Source of the DNA: Streptomyces sp. PCS3-D2
GTDB taxonomy: Bacteria > Actinomycetota > Actinomycetes > Streptomycetales > Streptomycetaceae
DNA: 64,000 bases
Assembly (NCBI RefSeq): GCF_000612545.2
Contig: NZ_CP097800.1
Span: 3,511,001-3,575,000, forward strand
Direction: 5' to 3'
The translations under genes were made by a program, and so were the position numbers. Positions 1 to 8,873 of this stretch are shown here, one piece after another. How positions within the stretch are numbered: position 1 is the stretch's first letter; each line of letters begins with the position of its first letter. The notes below the pieces were generated by a model. The model saw nothing but the letters and a program-made list of their open reading frames with translations, was not told where the DNA came from and ran no database searches.

Positions 1-524
1 TCGACTCCGGCACCGGTGAGCGGGCCGGCCTCACCGACCGCGACAGCGCGGGCAAGACCGGTACGACGGACTCCCGCTACAACGCCTGGTTCGTGGGCTA
101 CACCCCGAACGTCTCGGGCGCGGTGTGGGTCGGCTCCGGAGGCGCGAAGAAGATCACGATGGAGAACATCGTGATCGGCGGCAAGTCCTTCGCCAAGGTC
201 TTCGGCGGCGGTCTGCCCGGCCCGATCTGGAAGGACGCGATCACGGGCGCGCTGTCCGGCCGCGAGGCCCCGCGCTTCACCACCGTCCACATCGCGGAAC
301 CGAGCGTGCCCTCCGGCGGCTCCCGCGGCAACAAGCCGTCGACCGGCAACCCGAGCCGGCCCGGCAAGCCCGGCGGCGACGGCAAGCCCGGCGGACGGCC
401 GGACGGCCAGAACGCCGGCCAGACCGGCGGCCCCACGGGCGGCGGTGCGGGCCAGCCGGACATCCCCTTGCCCGGCATCTCCCTCGATCCGGGCACCGTG
501 ATCGGCGGCCCCGACGGCCCGTAG
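1..524 (+). CDS. Penicillin-binding protein (transglycosylase/transpeptidase), C-terminal part only
   Basis: This is the 3' end of a gene that begins before the window; the reading frame starts at base 3. The visible part contains the K-T-G-T-T box of the penicillin-binding transpeptidase fold, followed by the usual W-V-G segment and the end of the catalytic domain. In this family the enzyme crosslinks peptidoglycan outside the membrane, and the KTG box lines the active site. After about residue 95 of the visible part the chain becomes a low-complexity tail rich in Gly, Pro, Ser, Lys and Arg, typical of actinobacterial class A PBPs. The stop is TAG at 522-524 and a strong hairpin follows. The N-terminal transglycosylase domain is not visible, so class A is inferred from the tail style. 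Confidence 0.9.
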   Translation, partial: DSGTGERAGLTDRDSAGKTGTTDSRYNAWFVGYTPNVSGAVWVGSGGAKKITMENIVIGGKSFAKVFGGGLPGPIWKDAITGALSGREAPRFTTVHIAEPSVPSGGSRGNKPSTGNPSRPGKPGGDGKPGGRPDGQNAGQTGGPTGGGAGQPDIPLPGISLDPGTVIGGPDGP

Positions 525-558
525 CCGCAGCGGGCCGCACGCGGCGACCACATGAGGG

Positions 559-588
559 AGGGCCCCAGCCGACGCCGGCTGGGGCCCT
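559..588. terminator. Strong hairpin between convergent PBP and YqeY genes
   Basis: A 13-bp perfect stem (559-571 with 576-588) closes a 4-base loop, with further pairing outside it. It lies between the stop of the penicillin-binding protein gene and the stop of the convergent GatB/YqeY gene, so it can serve as a bidirectional terminator. Confidence 0.75.
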
Positions 589-611
589 CTCCCTTTCCGT
601 CTCCGGGGTTC

Positions 612-1073
612 CTACGCGAGCGCCTTCTTCACGGCGGCGGCGACCCGCCCGCCCTCCGCCAGTCCGGCCACCTTCGGGGTCACGATCTTCATGACGGCGC
701 CCATGGCCCGCGGGCCCTCGGCGCCCGCCGAGCGAGCCTCCTCCACGGCCTCCGCCACGATCCCGGCGAGCTCCTCGTCGGAGAGCTGCTTGGGCAGGTA
801 GGTGTCCAGGAACTCACCCTCCGCGCTCTCGCGCGCGGCCTGCTCGGGACGACCACCCTGCGCGAAGGCGTCCGCGGCCTCGCGGCGCTTCTTCGCCTCC
901 TTGGCGATCACCTTGAGGACCTCCTCGTCGGAGAGCGCACGGGCCTCCTTGCCCGCGACCTCCTCCTTGGTGATGGCGGCAAGGGTCAGGCGCAGCGTGG
1001 ACGAGTGCAGCTCGTCGCGCGCCTTGATGGCGGTGGTGAGGTCTTCCTGGAGCTTGGCCTTGAGCGTGGTCAT
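612..1073 (-). CDS. GatB/YqeY domain protein
   Basis: A 153-residue protein beginning MTTLKAKLQEDL and ending in the VAAAVKKALA helix typical of YqeY. The whole chain is the helical YqeY domain, which also forms the tail of the GatB amidotransferase subunit; the stand-alone protein has no settled function but is thought to bind tRNA. The ATG at 1073 was chosen because it is the conserved N-terminus; the open frame runs another 23 codons upstream but would overlap the divergent gene. The gene is convergent with the penicillin-binding protein and divergent from the metallophosphoesterase, with only 67 bases between the two starts for both promoters. Confidence 0.9.
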   Translation of the reverse strand: MTTLKAKLQEDLTTAIKARDELHSSTLRLTLAAITKEEVAGKEARALSDEEVLKVIAKEAKKRREAADAFAQGGRPEQAARESAEGEFLDTYLPKQLSDEELAGIVAEAVEEARSAGAEGPRAMGAVMKIVTPKVAGLAEGGRVAAAVKKALA

Positions 1074-1140
1074 GCAGGTGAGTCTGCCAGGTGCGGGGAC
1101 GGTGGCGCTCACCCGTTTTCCGGTCTGCGACGATGGGTCC

Positions 1141-2079
1141 ATGCGTGCGCGTTACGGAGTACCACTGAAGGCGGCTGCCGGTATCGCTGCGGTGGGGGCC
1201 GCGGGTGTGGCCTACGCCGCCGGTTTCGAGGCGCGGTCCTTCCGACTGCGCCGGGTCACGGTGCCGGTGCTGCCGCCGGGGACGCGCCCGCTGCGCGTAC
1301 TCCAGGTCTCGGACATCCACATGGTCGGCGGGCAGCGCAAGAAGCGCGCCTGGCTGCAGTCGCTGGCGGGCCTGCGCCCCGACTTCGTCGTGAACACCGG
1401 CGACAACCTCTCCGACACGGAAGGCGTCCCCGAGGTCTTGGACGCCCTGGGCCCGTTGATGTCCTTCCCCGGCGTGTACGTCTTCGGTTCCAACGACTAC
1501 TACGGACCGCGGCTGCGCAACCCCGGGCGCTACCTCATCGAGAAGGTCCAGGGCCGGCACGGCCTGAACGGCAACAAGCCGGTCGTCGGTGCCGTGCACA
1601 ACCCGTGGGAGGAGATGCGGGACGCCTTCGACGCGGCGGGCTGGCTGAACCTCACCAACACCCGGGCCCGGATGAAGCTCGACGGGCTGGAGCTCGCCTT
1701 CACCGGTCTCGACGACCCGCACATCAAGCGGGACCGCTACGAGAGCGTCGCCGGCGGACCCGAGACGGACGCGGACTTCTCGCTGGCCGTGGTGCACGCC
1801 CCGTACCTGAGGGTCCTCGAATCCTTCACCGCTGACCGGTACCCGCTGATCCTCGCCGGCCACACGCACGGCGGGCAGCTGTGCGTCCCCTTCTACGGGG
1901 CCCTGGTGACCAACTGCGACCTGGACACGAAGCGGGTGAAGGGGCTCTCCACCCACGAGGCGGCGGGCCACCGCTCCTACCTGCACGTCTCGGCCGGCTG
2001 CGGCACCAACCGCTTCACCCCGGTCCGTTTCGCCTGCCCGCCGGAGGCGACGCTCCTGACGCTGACACCGAAGGTCTAG
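1141..2079 (+). CDS. Metallophosphoesterase, membrane-anchored
   Basis: A 312-residue protein with a short N-terminal hydrophobic segment (about residues 8-23) followed by a calcineurin-like phosphoesterase domain. The motifs are in order: VSDIHM (D-x-H), NTGDN (G-D), GSNDYY in place of the usual G-N-H-[DE], VHAPY, and AGHTHGGQ (G-H-x-H). These residues bind the two metal ions in this family. In Streptomyces this gene commonly sits next to the yqeY-like gene and penicillin-binding protein, as here. The substrate is unknown; the anchor suggests it acts at the membrane surface. The start is the ATG at 1141, just after the divergent promoter region. Confidence 0.9.
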   Translation: MRARYGVPLKAAAGIAAVGAAGVAYAAGFEARSFRLRRVTVPVLPPGTRPLRVLQVSDIHMVGGQRKKRAWLQSLAGLRPDFVVNTGDNLSDTEGVPEVLDALGPLMSFPGVYVFGSNDYYGPRLRNPGRYLIEKVQGRHGLNGNKPVVGAVHNPWEEMRDAFDAAGWLNLTNTRARMKLDGLELAFTGLDDPHIKRDRYESVAGGPETDADFSLAVVHAPYLRVLESFTADRYPLILAGHTHGGQLCVPFYGALVTNCDLDTKRVKGLSTHEAAGHRSYLHVSAGCGTNRFTPVRFACPPEATLLTLTPKV

Positions 2080-2179
2080 GGGCCCCGCACCCCCTCCGCG
2101 AAAACCGGATTTCGTCTCCGGCGAGAGGTCCGCTAAAGTAATCGATGTCGCCAGGACAGCAACACTTCAGGGCGACGAT

Positions 2180-2253
2180 CGGGGTGTAGCGCAGCTTGGC
2201 AGCGCGCTTCGTTCGGGACGAAGAGGTCGTGGGTTCAAATCCCGCCACCCCGA
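2180..2253 (+). tRNA. tRNA-Pro, anticodon CGG
   Basis: A 74-nt cloverleaf: acceptor stem CGGGGTG/CACCCCG with discriminator A, D-arm stem GCGC/GCGC, anticodon stem CTTCG/CGAAG around the loop TTCGGGA (anticodon CGG, decodes CCG), and T-arm GTGGG/CCCGC around TTCAAAT. The 3' CCA is not encoded. The 3' part from the anticodon loop onward (from 2212) is repeated exactly at 31025, so this gene is the integration site of the island and was rebuilt intact by the insertion. Confidence 0.97.
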
Positions 2254-2271
2254 CTTCGTAAGACCAGGTCA
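2212..2271 (+). repeat. attL: 60-nt direct repeat within and after tRNA-Pro
   Basis: The stretch from the tRNA anticodon loop through 18 bases past the tRNA end is identical to 31025-31084. One mismatch (2272) follows and then 11 more matching bases. This is the core attachment site used by the tyrosine integrase. The crossover itself cannot be placed within the 60 bases from sequence alone. Confidence 0.93.
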
Positions 2272-2303
2272 GGGGCCTGATCCACTCAGTGGATCAGGCC
2301 CCT
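2271..2303 (+). terminator. Perfect hairpin directly after tRNA-Pro at attL
   Basis: A near-complete palindrome with at least 14 paired bases around a short loop begins at the last base of attL. It is carried on the island side. It replaces the host's own tRNA terminator, which has been displaced to 31084-31115 at the other end of the island. Its first arm shares sequence with that hairpin but the inner bases and second arm differ. Confidence 0.7.
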
Positions 2304-2324
2304 GAGTGGTTTCCGGAGATCGTT

Positions 2325-2364
2325 TGGGAGAAATCTGGGAGAAGATCTTGGTCCGCTTCTCCCA
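2325..2364. promoter_or_regulatory. Repeat cluster beside attL: candidate integrase arm-type sites
   Basis: Two direct copies of TGGGAGAA at 2325-2332 and 2336-2343 are spaced 11 bases apart, followed by an inverted copy TTCTCCCA at 2357-2364. The same set, with the same 11-base spacing, occurs near attR at 30901-30931. Lambda-type tyrosine integrases bind short repeated arm sites flanking the core, so these are the best candidates here. Between 2365 and 2674 I see no gene. Confidence 0.6.
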
Positions 2365-2674
2365 AGGGGTACCCGGTGACACCGTCTGACGTGCGGCGGC
2401 TGAGCGCACTCGGACCTGCCCGTTCCGCGAATGCGGCACCCGTAGTCGGCCGGGGCAGTCAGTCGGATCTCTAGGCGCGTGCGTGCAGGGCACGGTCCCC
2501 GTGGCCGACCGCATCAAGGATCTCAACCGTCATTCCTACAGCCGCTCCACCTTGACGCTGGTTGTTGTCGTGGCACCCTCACAGTGCTGCGCTCAGTCAC
2601 AACGCGCCCGATGCCCCACTGCGGGCACGGCACCATGGACGACCCCTCCCGGTATGACGGGATGCGGTGGCATC

Positions 2675-3583
2675 ATGCTGTCGGTGACGTGCAAGATTCG
2701 CCTGTCCGCAGCTGGTGTACACCTGTTCGATCGCGTCTCGGGAGTGAACGTACTGCTCGACGAGATCCTCGTTCCCGCTGCTCAATTCTCCCGGGCTCCC
2801 CGGTACCTGTCCGTCGCGCTGACTAACGCCTGCGAACTCCGCTGCGCCTACTGCTATGCACCCAAGCACGCCGCCGCTCTCGACAGGGAGCGTGTGCTGG
2901 CCTGGGCGATCGAACTGGATGCTGCCGGGTGCCTCGGTGTCGGCTTCGGAGGAGGAGAACCGACCGCGTACAGAAGGTTCGCCCAGCTGTGTTCGGACAT
3001 AGCCCAGTCCACGTCTATGGCGGTGACCTTCACGACTCATGGGCACCGGCTCACACCCGAACTCATCGAATCCCTGCGCGGGGCAGTGCACTTCGTCCGC
3101 CTGTCAGTCGACGGGGTCGGAGCCACCTACGAACGGCTCCGCGGCCGACCGTTCGCGGCCGTGGTCCAGGCGGCCGCGTTGCTCGGCTCCCTTGCCCCGT
3201 TCGGCATCAACGCCGTCATCAATGCCGACACGGTCGACGAACTCGATGACCTCGCCGAGTTCGCCGACAAGGTAGGCGCGTCGGAACTCCTCCTTCTGCC
3301 GGAGCAGCCGACCGCGGCAACTCCCGGCATCAGCGACGCCCACGCTCAGCACCTCGTCGAATGGGCCGCGAGCGCCAAGAACGGGGTTCGGCTCGCGATC
3401 TCCCGAACCGGCCTCGAAGCTGCGCTGCCCACGACGGCGGCCGTCCCAGGCGAGCACCCCCTCGACGCGCACATGCACGTCGACGCGGCCGGCGTCCTGC
3501 GCCCTCACGCCTACGCGCCCACGGGATTGCCAGTCGGAAGTTCCATCATGGAGGCCGTGCAGGCCTTGAGGGAGGCACGATGA
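2675..3583 (+). CDS. Radical SAM protein, first gene of candidate defence cassette
   Basis: A 302-residue protein with the radical SAM iron-sulfur motif C-x3-C-x2-C (Cys53, Cys57, Cys60; CELRCAYC), the downstream GGGEPT motif that contacts SAM, and an LSVDG strand typical of the MoaA/PqqE-like barrel. No Cys-rich SPASM/twitch tail is present, so there is no sign of extra clusters. It does not have the pattern I would expect of prokaryotic viperins. The ATG at 2675 was chosen because the open frame upstream is low quality; GGTGG precedes it. The next gene starts inside its stop codon (ATGA), and the third gene also overlaps, so the three are translationally coupled. The product of the reaction is unknown. 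Confidence 0.8.
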   Translation: MLSVTCKIRLSAAGVHLFDRVSGVNVLLDEILVPAAQFSRAPRYLSVALTNACELRCAYCYAPKHAAALDRERVLAWAIELDAAGCLGVGFGGGEPTAYRRFAQLCSDIAQSTSMAVTFTTHGHRLTPELIESLRGAVHFVRLSVDGVGATYERLRGRPFAAVVQAAALLGSLAPFGINAVINADTVDELDDLAEFADKVGASELLLLPEQPTAATPGISDAHAQHLVEWAASAKNGVRLAISRTGLEAALPTTAAVPGEHPLDAHMHVDAAGVLRPHAYAPTGLPVGSSIMEAVQALREAR

Positions 3584-4014
3584 GGATCTGGAACGGCTAC
3601 GGCTCGGAGCACTCGATGGACCTGGTCTTGATCGGCCGATTTCAGACGGTCACCGGTGCCAAGGCAGCAGAGGAGCGAATGGAGGCTCTGAAGGCTCTTG
3701 CCGAAAACGCGTGGTCCGATGACGACTGGCAGAGCCCAGGCGAGCGCATGCCTCGCGAACTCGGCGAAGCACTTGCCGAAATGAAGGCGTACGACATGGG
3801 GAGGTACGACGTCGACGTCTTCGCCTTTGACCACACTGTCACCCGCACCGGAGAGACGGTCCGGATCTGGACGGACGAGTCCGACGTCCAGGGATTCCTG
3901 AAGGCGCTTCTCCACTACGGTGCGAAAGTCGAGATCTTCTCCCGTCACGAATGGGATGAGGGCGCGATCACTCGGTCGGATGCAAGCACTCGGAGCGACA
4001 GTGGATCTGACTGA
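3580..4014 (+). CDS. Small protein of unknown function between radical SAM and NACHT genes (possibly DUF6375-like)
   Basis: A 144-residue protein starting MRIWNGYGSEHSMDLVLIGRF. The ATG overlaps the stop of the radical SAM gene. The fold is not recognisable from motifs: it looks like a soluble alpha/beta protein, with an acidic helical middle, a beta-rich stretch near residues 75-105, and a polar Ser/Thr/Asp tail of about 15 residues. The opening reminds me of the DUF6375 family, but I could not check this. Its position between a radical SAM enzyme and an NTPase suggests a substrate, adaptor or regulator of the pair. The tail overlaps the beginning of the next gene, so the tail may be under little constraint. 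Confidence 0.65.
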   Translation: MRIWNGYGSEHSMDLVLIGRFQTVTGAKAAEERMEALKALAENAWSDDDWQSPGERMPRELGEALAEMKAYDMGRYDVDVFAFDHTVTRTGETVRIWTDESDVQGFLKALLHYGAKVEIFSRHEWDEGAITRSDASTRSDSGSD

Positions 4015-7000
4015 GCTGGAACGTCTGCCCGGCGCCGCCGACCGGAACTTCGAAGCGCTCACACGGGCCATCGTCTCCCGCCGCTATGGCGCGCTGGGCA
4101 CGATGCGGGAACGCCGCAACCAGCCCGGCGTCGAGTTCTACCTGCACGTCGACCACGCCGGTGCTCTCGGCGACCCCGGCCGCGTCTGGGGTTGGTCGTG
4201 CAAGTGGTTCATCCTCAACAACAGGAATGAGCTCAGCGCAGACCAGCGCAAGCAGATCGAGGACTCGCTCTCTAAGGCTATCGAGCACGTCGTAGGGCTG
4301 ACCGACTTTGTGCTCTGCCTTCCAGAGCGGCCCGCCAAGAAGGACGAGACGTGGATCAACGCACTCGGTCAGCAGGCGGTCCGCGTCAAACTCTGGTCCA
4401 CCGAGAACTACGACGAACAACTCGCGGGACACGACGAGCTCCGCTCCACCTTCTTCGGTGAACTCGCCCTCACCGCAGACGTACTGGCGCAAGCCCACAA
4501 GCGATCTGTTGCACCCATCGAGGCTCGGTGGACGCCACGGCTGCACACCTCCCACCACGTGGAGCATCGCATCGACCGGGCCTTGCTGCGCCCGTCGTCC
4601 TTCGGGTGGCTGCAGGAGCGCACTGACGACATCGCAGCCCGGATCCAGGCACTACGCGGAGCCATCGACGGCCTCGACACCACCTTCCGCCAAAACGCCG
4701 TAGAGATTGCCGACGACCTGGACCGATTCGTCGACGACCTGCGGGAGGTCCTTGACGCTGGAAGGAGTCTCCGGCCCTGGGAGGTCCGCGAGCGCCTCGC
4801 CGGACAGCGACCGCCCGCAACCTCTCCACGAACGCTGCGACGCCTAGTCCTCAAACTGAGGCAGCGTCGCCTACCCGAGGCGCTGCTGGTTACCGGTCTC
4901 GGCGCGGAGATCCGCGACATCGTCCAGTGGCTGCACGACACACGGGCGGACACCGAAGCCCCGCTACTCGCCGTCATCGCCGCCGCAGGACAGGGCAAGA
5001 CGCACCTTGCCGCGCAGATGACCTCACCAAGCGACCAGCCCACGGCAGGAGTCTTCATCCAGGGAGGGAACCTGCGCGCCGGCTGGACCCTCCACGACCT
5101 CGCGCGAAGGATCCCCGGACTCAAGGTCGACTACTTCGAGGACCTGCTGGAAGCTCTCAACTCAGCCGGTCACCGCGCCGGCTGCCGGATTCCGTTGATC
5201 ATCGACGGCCTCAACGAGGCCGAACGGCCCTCGGAGTGGAAGCCACTCCTCGCCGGACTGACACCTGCCCTGGGCGCCTACCCCCACGTGGCGGTGATCG
5301 TCACCCTCCGCGAGGCGCTCGCCGACCAGGCCCTCCCGAAGGACACGGTGCACCTGGAGCTGGAGTGGCAGCGCGCGGAAGTCCAAGACATCCTCCGCGT
5401 CTACTTCCGTCACTACCTGATCAGCCCGGCTGACGCCTGGCTACCGATGGAAGAGTTCCGCAACCCGCTCTTCGTCCGCATGTACTGCGAGGCCGCAAAC
5501 CACGACCGCCGAGTGCCGGTGGGCGTGGAGGCGCTGCCTCAGTCTCTCATCGGTGTCTTCGAGTTGTACCGCAAGGGCGTGGTCGAGCGACTGGCCCAGG
5601 ATCCGGCTCGCATCCCGGTGCCGGCCGACCAGATCCAGCGCCGCCTCACGTCTCTGGCGAGACACATGTGGACACACAACGTCCGTCGGCTTCCGTTCGA
5701 CGAAGCGCGAACAATCCTCGACGCTGACCAGCCGAACTGGGACGAAAGCCTGCTCCGGCGCCTCGTAGAGGAGGGAGTGATCTTCCGCGAGGAGATCAGG
5801 GGTTCAGACGACACTGAGTGCGGATTCGTCTTTGACCGCCTCGCTGGATACTTGATCGCCGACGCGGTTCTGGTGCGCATTCCCCCCGCGGACGTCAGCG
5901 AGCAACTCGCGAAGACAGCTCTTTGGCAGTCCCTCCTGGGCGACCAAGCGCACCCCCTTGGCGAGGACATCGTCATCAGTCTCATCTCACTGCTGCCACG
6001 CCGTTTCACCCGGCACCACCTGTGGCGCGTCGCCCCAGATGAGCACCGTTCGTTGGTGCTCGCCCAGGAACTCACCACCGAGTCGGAATTCCTCGACGAC
6101 GAGACCGTCGACGCGCTCGCAACCGCGCTCGTTACCGCGCATCCCAGCAAGCGGAAGGGCCTACCAGCCTTCAGCCGTCTGTGGGAGATCCGCAGGTCTG
6201 CCCCACACCGCCTGAATGCCGCATTCCTCGACCGCGTCCTACGCCAGCTGCCCCTTCCGGAACGTGACCTGCGCTGGACCGAATGGGCTCGAGGCCAGGC
6301 TCCAGGCCGGCTGACGGCAGACCTGGAACGAGCAATCGTTAGGTGGTCCGGAAACAGCAATCGCGCCGAGACCGACGATCTGGACGCACTGGCCATCGCC
6401 TGGCTACTGACTTCCACGGACACGAGCTTGCGGGACCTGGCGACGAAAGCCCTGCAGCGCTACGGCCGGCCAGAACCCAAACGACTGTTCGACCTCGCCG
6501 CCCGGATGCTCGATATCGATGACCCCTACGTCGTCGAACGGGTGGTCGCCGCAGCGTTCGGCGCCGTCAGCGCCCACCAGATGCCAGATCCCGGTGGACC
6601 GCTCGAAGGCGCGCTGCGAGACTGGCTAGTGCAACTGCGCCGCTTCCTCGACGGCGGGACCACACCTACCTCCCATGAGCAACTGCGCGGCCACGTACGG
6701 GCCACCTATGAACTCGCCGGCGCTCTCCACCCTGCCGCCGTCCCGGACGAGGTCGACGCCTTCGCGCCTAGGTTCGCTGCCGTGGCGCCCGCTGAGGTGA
6801 TGGAGGACGACGACCCCAACGCCGGAGAGTGCGCCCGCACCTTCGGCATGGACTTCGAGAACTACATCATCGGGGCCGCCATCAACGGCAGGAACAACTA
6901 CGACTTCGCCCACCCGGACTACCGCAGGGCCCGCGCCGAGGTCATGGCCCGGGTCTGGGAACTGGGCTGGCGCGAGAAAGAATTCGGCAGCGTTGACCAG

Positions 7001-8005
7001 TCCATCGCTGCGAACGCCGAGCGGCCTTACAGCTCCAAGAGGAGGGTGGAGCGGTACGGCAAGAAGTATGGCTGGATCGCCTACCACGAAATGGTTGGCC
7101 GCCTCGTGGATGTCGGCCGCGCACCGGCCCCCTTCGGCGACGCAGAACGCTTGATGCCCGACATCGACCCGACCTTCCCCGACAGGCCCCCGGTGGCGCC
7201 CATGCCTCTTCCCTTGTGGGCCCCCGTGGAACCGACCGACGACCGGACTTGGCTTGCCTCGGGGACGGTGGATGTCCCAGACCAGCTGTGGTCACCCGAG
7301 GAGATCCACGGAGTGAAGGGCGGCTGGCTCCTAGTTGAGGGGTACTTGGACCACCGTCACGACGGGCGGACTGTGTTCGGGTTCTTCCGGACCCTCCTGC
7401 TGAAGCCGGAAAATGTGGAACCCGCCCAACAGCTCGCCAGCGAGCACGAGTATCCGGGAAACCACTTCTTCCCTCCCCTGCCGATGGTCCGCAACGTGCT
7501 GGCCGCTGAGATGCCGTGGAGCCCCCGGTTCGAGCTGCCCCTCGACGACGACGCCTCAGGCGTCTTCCCGTACCGAGCGCTGCGTCGCGACTGGCAGGAC
7601 GACGGCATCGGGCTCGACCAGATCGCTGTGGAGTTCGCCCCTGACAGCAATTCGGAAATCGGACTCGGCAGAAGCTTTGACGTGCCGTCGTTCGAGTTCG
7701 CTGCCAAGTTCGGTCTGCGCCAACTGCCTGGCACGGTCGACCTCGTAGGCCTGGATGGCCAGCGCGCCTCCGCAGTCCTCCGCGCGGACAAGCCCTGGCG
7801 CGGCCACCTGCTCTTCCTGCGCCGTGACCTTGTCGAGGCCTTCGCTGGTGATCGCCGGATCATGCAGGTGGCGTGGGGCGAGCGCGAGGTGGCCGCCGAC
7901 TGGAGCTCTGTTCCTTCCTGGATTAGCGCGGTGCACCGCAGCTACGCGCATGTATGGCGCCACATCCGAATGCTTGGGGCAGGTCAGCGCAGTGCGGGGA
8001 ACTAA
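4001..8005 (+). CDS. Large NACHT/STAND-type NTPase with N-terminal nuclease-like domain
   Basis: A protein of about 1334 residues. The first 110 residues look like a PD-(D/E)xK nuclease: Glu18 (NFEALT), Glu45 (PGVEFYL) and a W-S-C-K-W strand with Lys68. A helical linker follows, then a P-loop AAAGQGKT (Lys333) and a Walker B strand IIDGLNE (Asp402 to Glu406) and VIVTLRE, which is the NACHT pattern of STAND ATPases. The remaining 900 residues appear to be helical repeats and then a beta-rich C-terminal domain. This order (nuclease, NACHT, sensor repeats) is that of Avs-like antiphage sensors. The GTG at 4001 has GGAG at 3992-3995 at good spacing; an ATG at 3980 is an alternative. It is coupled to the two upstream genes. 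Confidence 0.8.
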   Translation: MDLTELERLPGAADRNFEALTRAIVSRRYGALGTMRERRNQPGVEFYLHVDHAGALGDPGRVWGWSCKWFILNNRNELSADQRKQIEDSLSKAIEHVVGLTDFVLCLPERPAKKDETWINALGQQAVRVKLWSTENYDEQLAGHDELRSTFFGELALTADVLAQAHKRSVAPIEARWTPRLHTSHHVEHRIDRALLRPSSFGWLQERTDDIAARIQALRGAIDGLDTTFRQNAVEIADDLDRFVDDLREVLDAGRSLRPWEVRERLAGQRPPATSPRTLRRLVLKLRQRRLPEALLVTGLGAEIRDIVQWLHDTRADTEAPLLAVIAAAGQGKTHLAAQMTSPSDQPTAGVFIQGGNLRAGWTLHDLARRIPGLKVDYFEDLLEALNSAGHRAGCRIPLIIDGLNEAERPSEWKPLLAGLTPALGAYPHVAVIVTLREALADQALPKDTVHLELEWQRAEVQDILRVYFRHYLISPADAWLPMEEFRNPLFVRMYCEAANHDRRVPVGVEALPQSLIGVFELYRKGVVERLAQDPARIPVPADQIQRRLTSLARHMWTHNVRRLPFDEARTILDADQPNWDESLLRRLVEEGVIFREEIRGSDDTECGFVFDRLAGYLIADAVLVRIPPADVSEQLAKTALWQSLLGDQAHPLGEDIVISLISLLPRRFTRHHLWRVAPDEHRSLVLAQELTTESEFLDDETVDALATALVTAHPSKRKGLPAFSRLWEIRRSAPHRLNAAFLDRVLRQLPLPERDLRWTEWARGQAPGRLTADLERAIVRWSGNSNRAETDDLDALAIAWLLTSTDTSLRDLATKALQRYGRPEPKRLFDLAARMLDIDDPYVVERVVAAAFGAVSAHQMPDPGGPLEGALRDWLVQLRRFLDGGTTPTSHEQLRGHVRATYELAGALHPAAVPDEVDAFAPRFAAVAPAEVMEDDDPNAGECARTFGMDFENYIIGAAINGRNNYDFAHPDYRRARAEVMARVWELGWREKEFGSVDQSIAANAERPYSSKRRVERYGKKYGWIAYHEMVGRLVDVGRAPAPFGDAERLMPDIDPTFPDRPPVAPMPLPLWAPVEPTDDRTWLASGTVDVPDQLWSPEEIHGVKGGWLLVEGYLDHRHDGRTVFGFFRTLLLKPENVEPAQQLASEHEYPGNHFFPPLPMVRNVLAAEMPWSPRFELPLDDDASGVFPYRALRRDWQDDGIGLDQIAVEFAPDSNSEIGLGRSFDVPSFEFAAKFGLRQLPGTVDLVGLDGQRASAVLRADKPWRGHLLFLRRDLVEAFAGDRRIMQVAWGEREVAADWSSVPSWISAVHRSYAHVWRHIRMLGAGQRSAGN

Positions 8006-8316
8006 CGGGTCATGCTGCAGCGGGCGCCGTACCAGTTCGACGGCTGCTGGCGCCGACGCACTAATCAGCGCTCCCGACATGCAGGCGTTCCGCGTACCGC
8101 GGACGGAGGAGTCAGCGACTCATCAGGTCGAGCGGCTGACGAGGGGGAGGTGCTGCCCAGCCTCTGACAAGCGATCCCGACGAGCCGGTGCCCGCTCGTC
8201 AGAAGCTCTGGGGAGAGCGGTCCAGTCGGAAGGTCCGGCGTTTGTCCGATTTCCTGCTCCCAGGGCGGGCTCCTAGGAGAGGATCTGTTTGTAGCCACAC
8301 GAAGGGGCCATCGCGC
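8006..8316. other. Intergenic stretch without a recognised gene
   Basis: About 310 bases between the NACHT gene and the next small gene. Open frames crossing it in several directions have no recognisable motif or ribosome site. It presumably holds the promoter of the following gene; I see no strong hairpin. Confidence 0.5.
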
Positions 8317-8805
8317 ATGATCGACCATTCAGACCGGACCTGCGGACGGCCGACCCGCTCGGGCAGCCCGTGCAAGATCCGGGTGTCAGGTTCGGATGTG
8401 GCATGCGGCACCCACGCCACCGCGCAGGACAAGGCAGTGGCCGAAGCCCATCGCCGTGGCTGGAGCGAAGGCTACCGATCGGGTAGCGAGAGCAGCGCCA
8501 GCCTGTCCAAGTCCCGCATCGAACGGCTGGAGCAACGCGTCAAGGATCTCGAGGAACAACTGGATGGCGCGCACCGTGTCTATGAGGTGGGCGGTCATCA
8601 GGTCGTCGAGGTCGGCAGGTACACGTACCGATGGCGTGGGAGCCGACCCCTCGCGGTGGGAGATCGCGTGCTGCTGCCTGAGAACTACGTAAGCCGGATG
8701 AAGGACGGCCCCGGCCCCACGACAGCCGTGGTGACAAAACTGGGCACCACCTATCGCGGCCCACTGTCCGACATCGTCGGCCGCGCGCCGGCGGCCGAGG
8801 GATAG
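8317..8805 (+). CDS. Small Cys-motif/coiled-coil protein of unknown function
   Basis: A 162-residue protein. The N-terminus contains CGRPTRSGSPCKI followed by C-G-T-H, a short Cys/His pattern seen in small actinobacterial zinc-knuckle-like proteins. Residues around 65-90 form a predicted coiled coil (RIERLEQRVKDLEEQLDG), and the C-terminal third is beta-rich (VLLPENYV and similar), possibly an SH3-like or OB-like fold. The ATG at 8317 has GAAGGGG nine bases upstream. It lies between the defence-like cassette and the convergent integrase gene, with no operon partner. The function is not recognised; it may be a DNA-binding accessory protein of the island. Confidence 0.65.
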   Translation: MIDHSDRTCGRPTRSGSPCKIRVSGSDVACGTHATAQDKAVAEAHRRGWSEGYRSGSESSASLSKSRIERLEQRVKDLEEQLDGAHRVYEVGGHQVVEVGRYTYRWRGSRPLAVGDRVLLPENYVSRMKDGPGPTTAVVTKLGTTYRGPLSDIVGRAPAAEG

Positions 8806-8873
8806 GACGCCTCAGGCCCCGGTCGCCCACCGAGGGGGGACCGGGCCGACGTGGCGCGGTCGGCCCCGCCCGG

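Noticed and set aside
2675-3583. Prokaryotic viperin
   Set aside because: The radical SAM core is present but I do not see the viperin-type surrounding pattern, and no nucleotide kinase is coupled to it; the MoaA/PqqE-like reading fits better.
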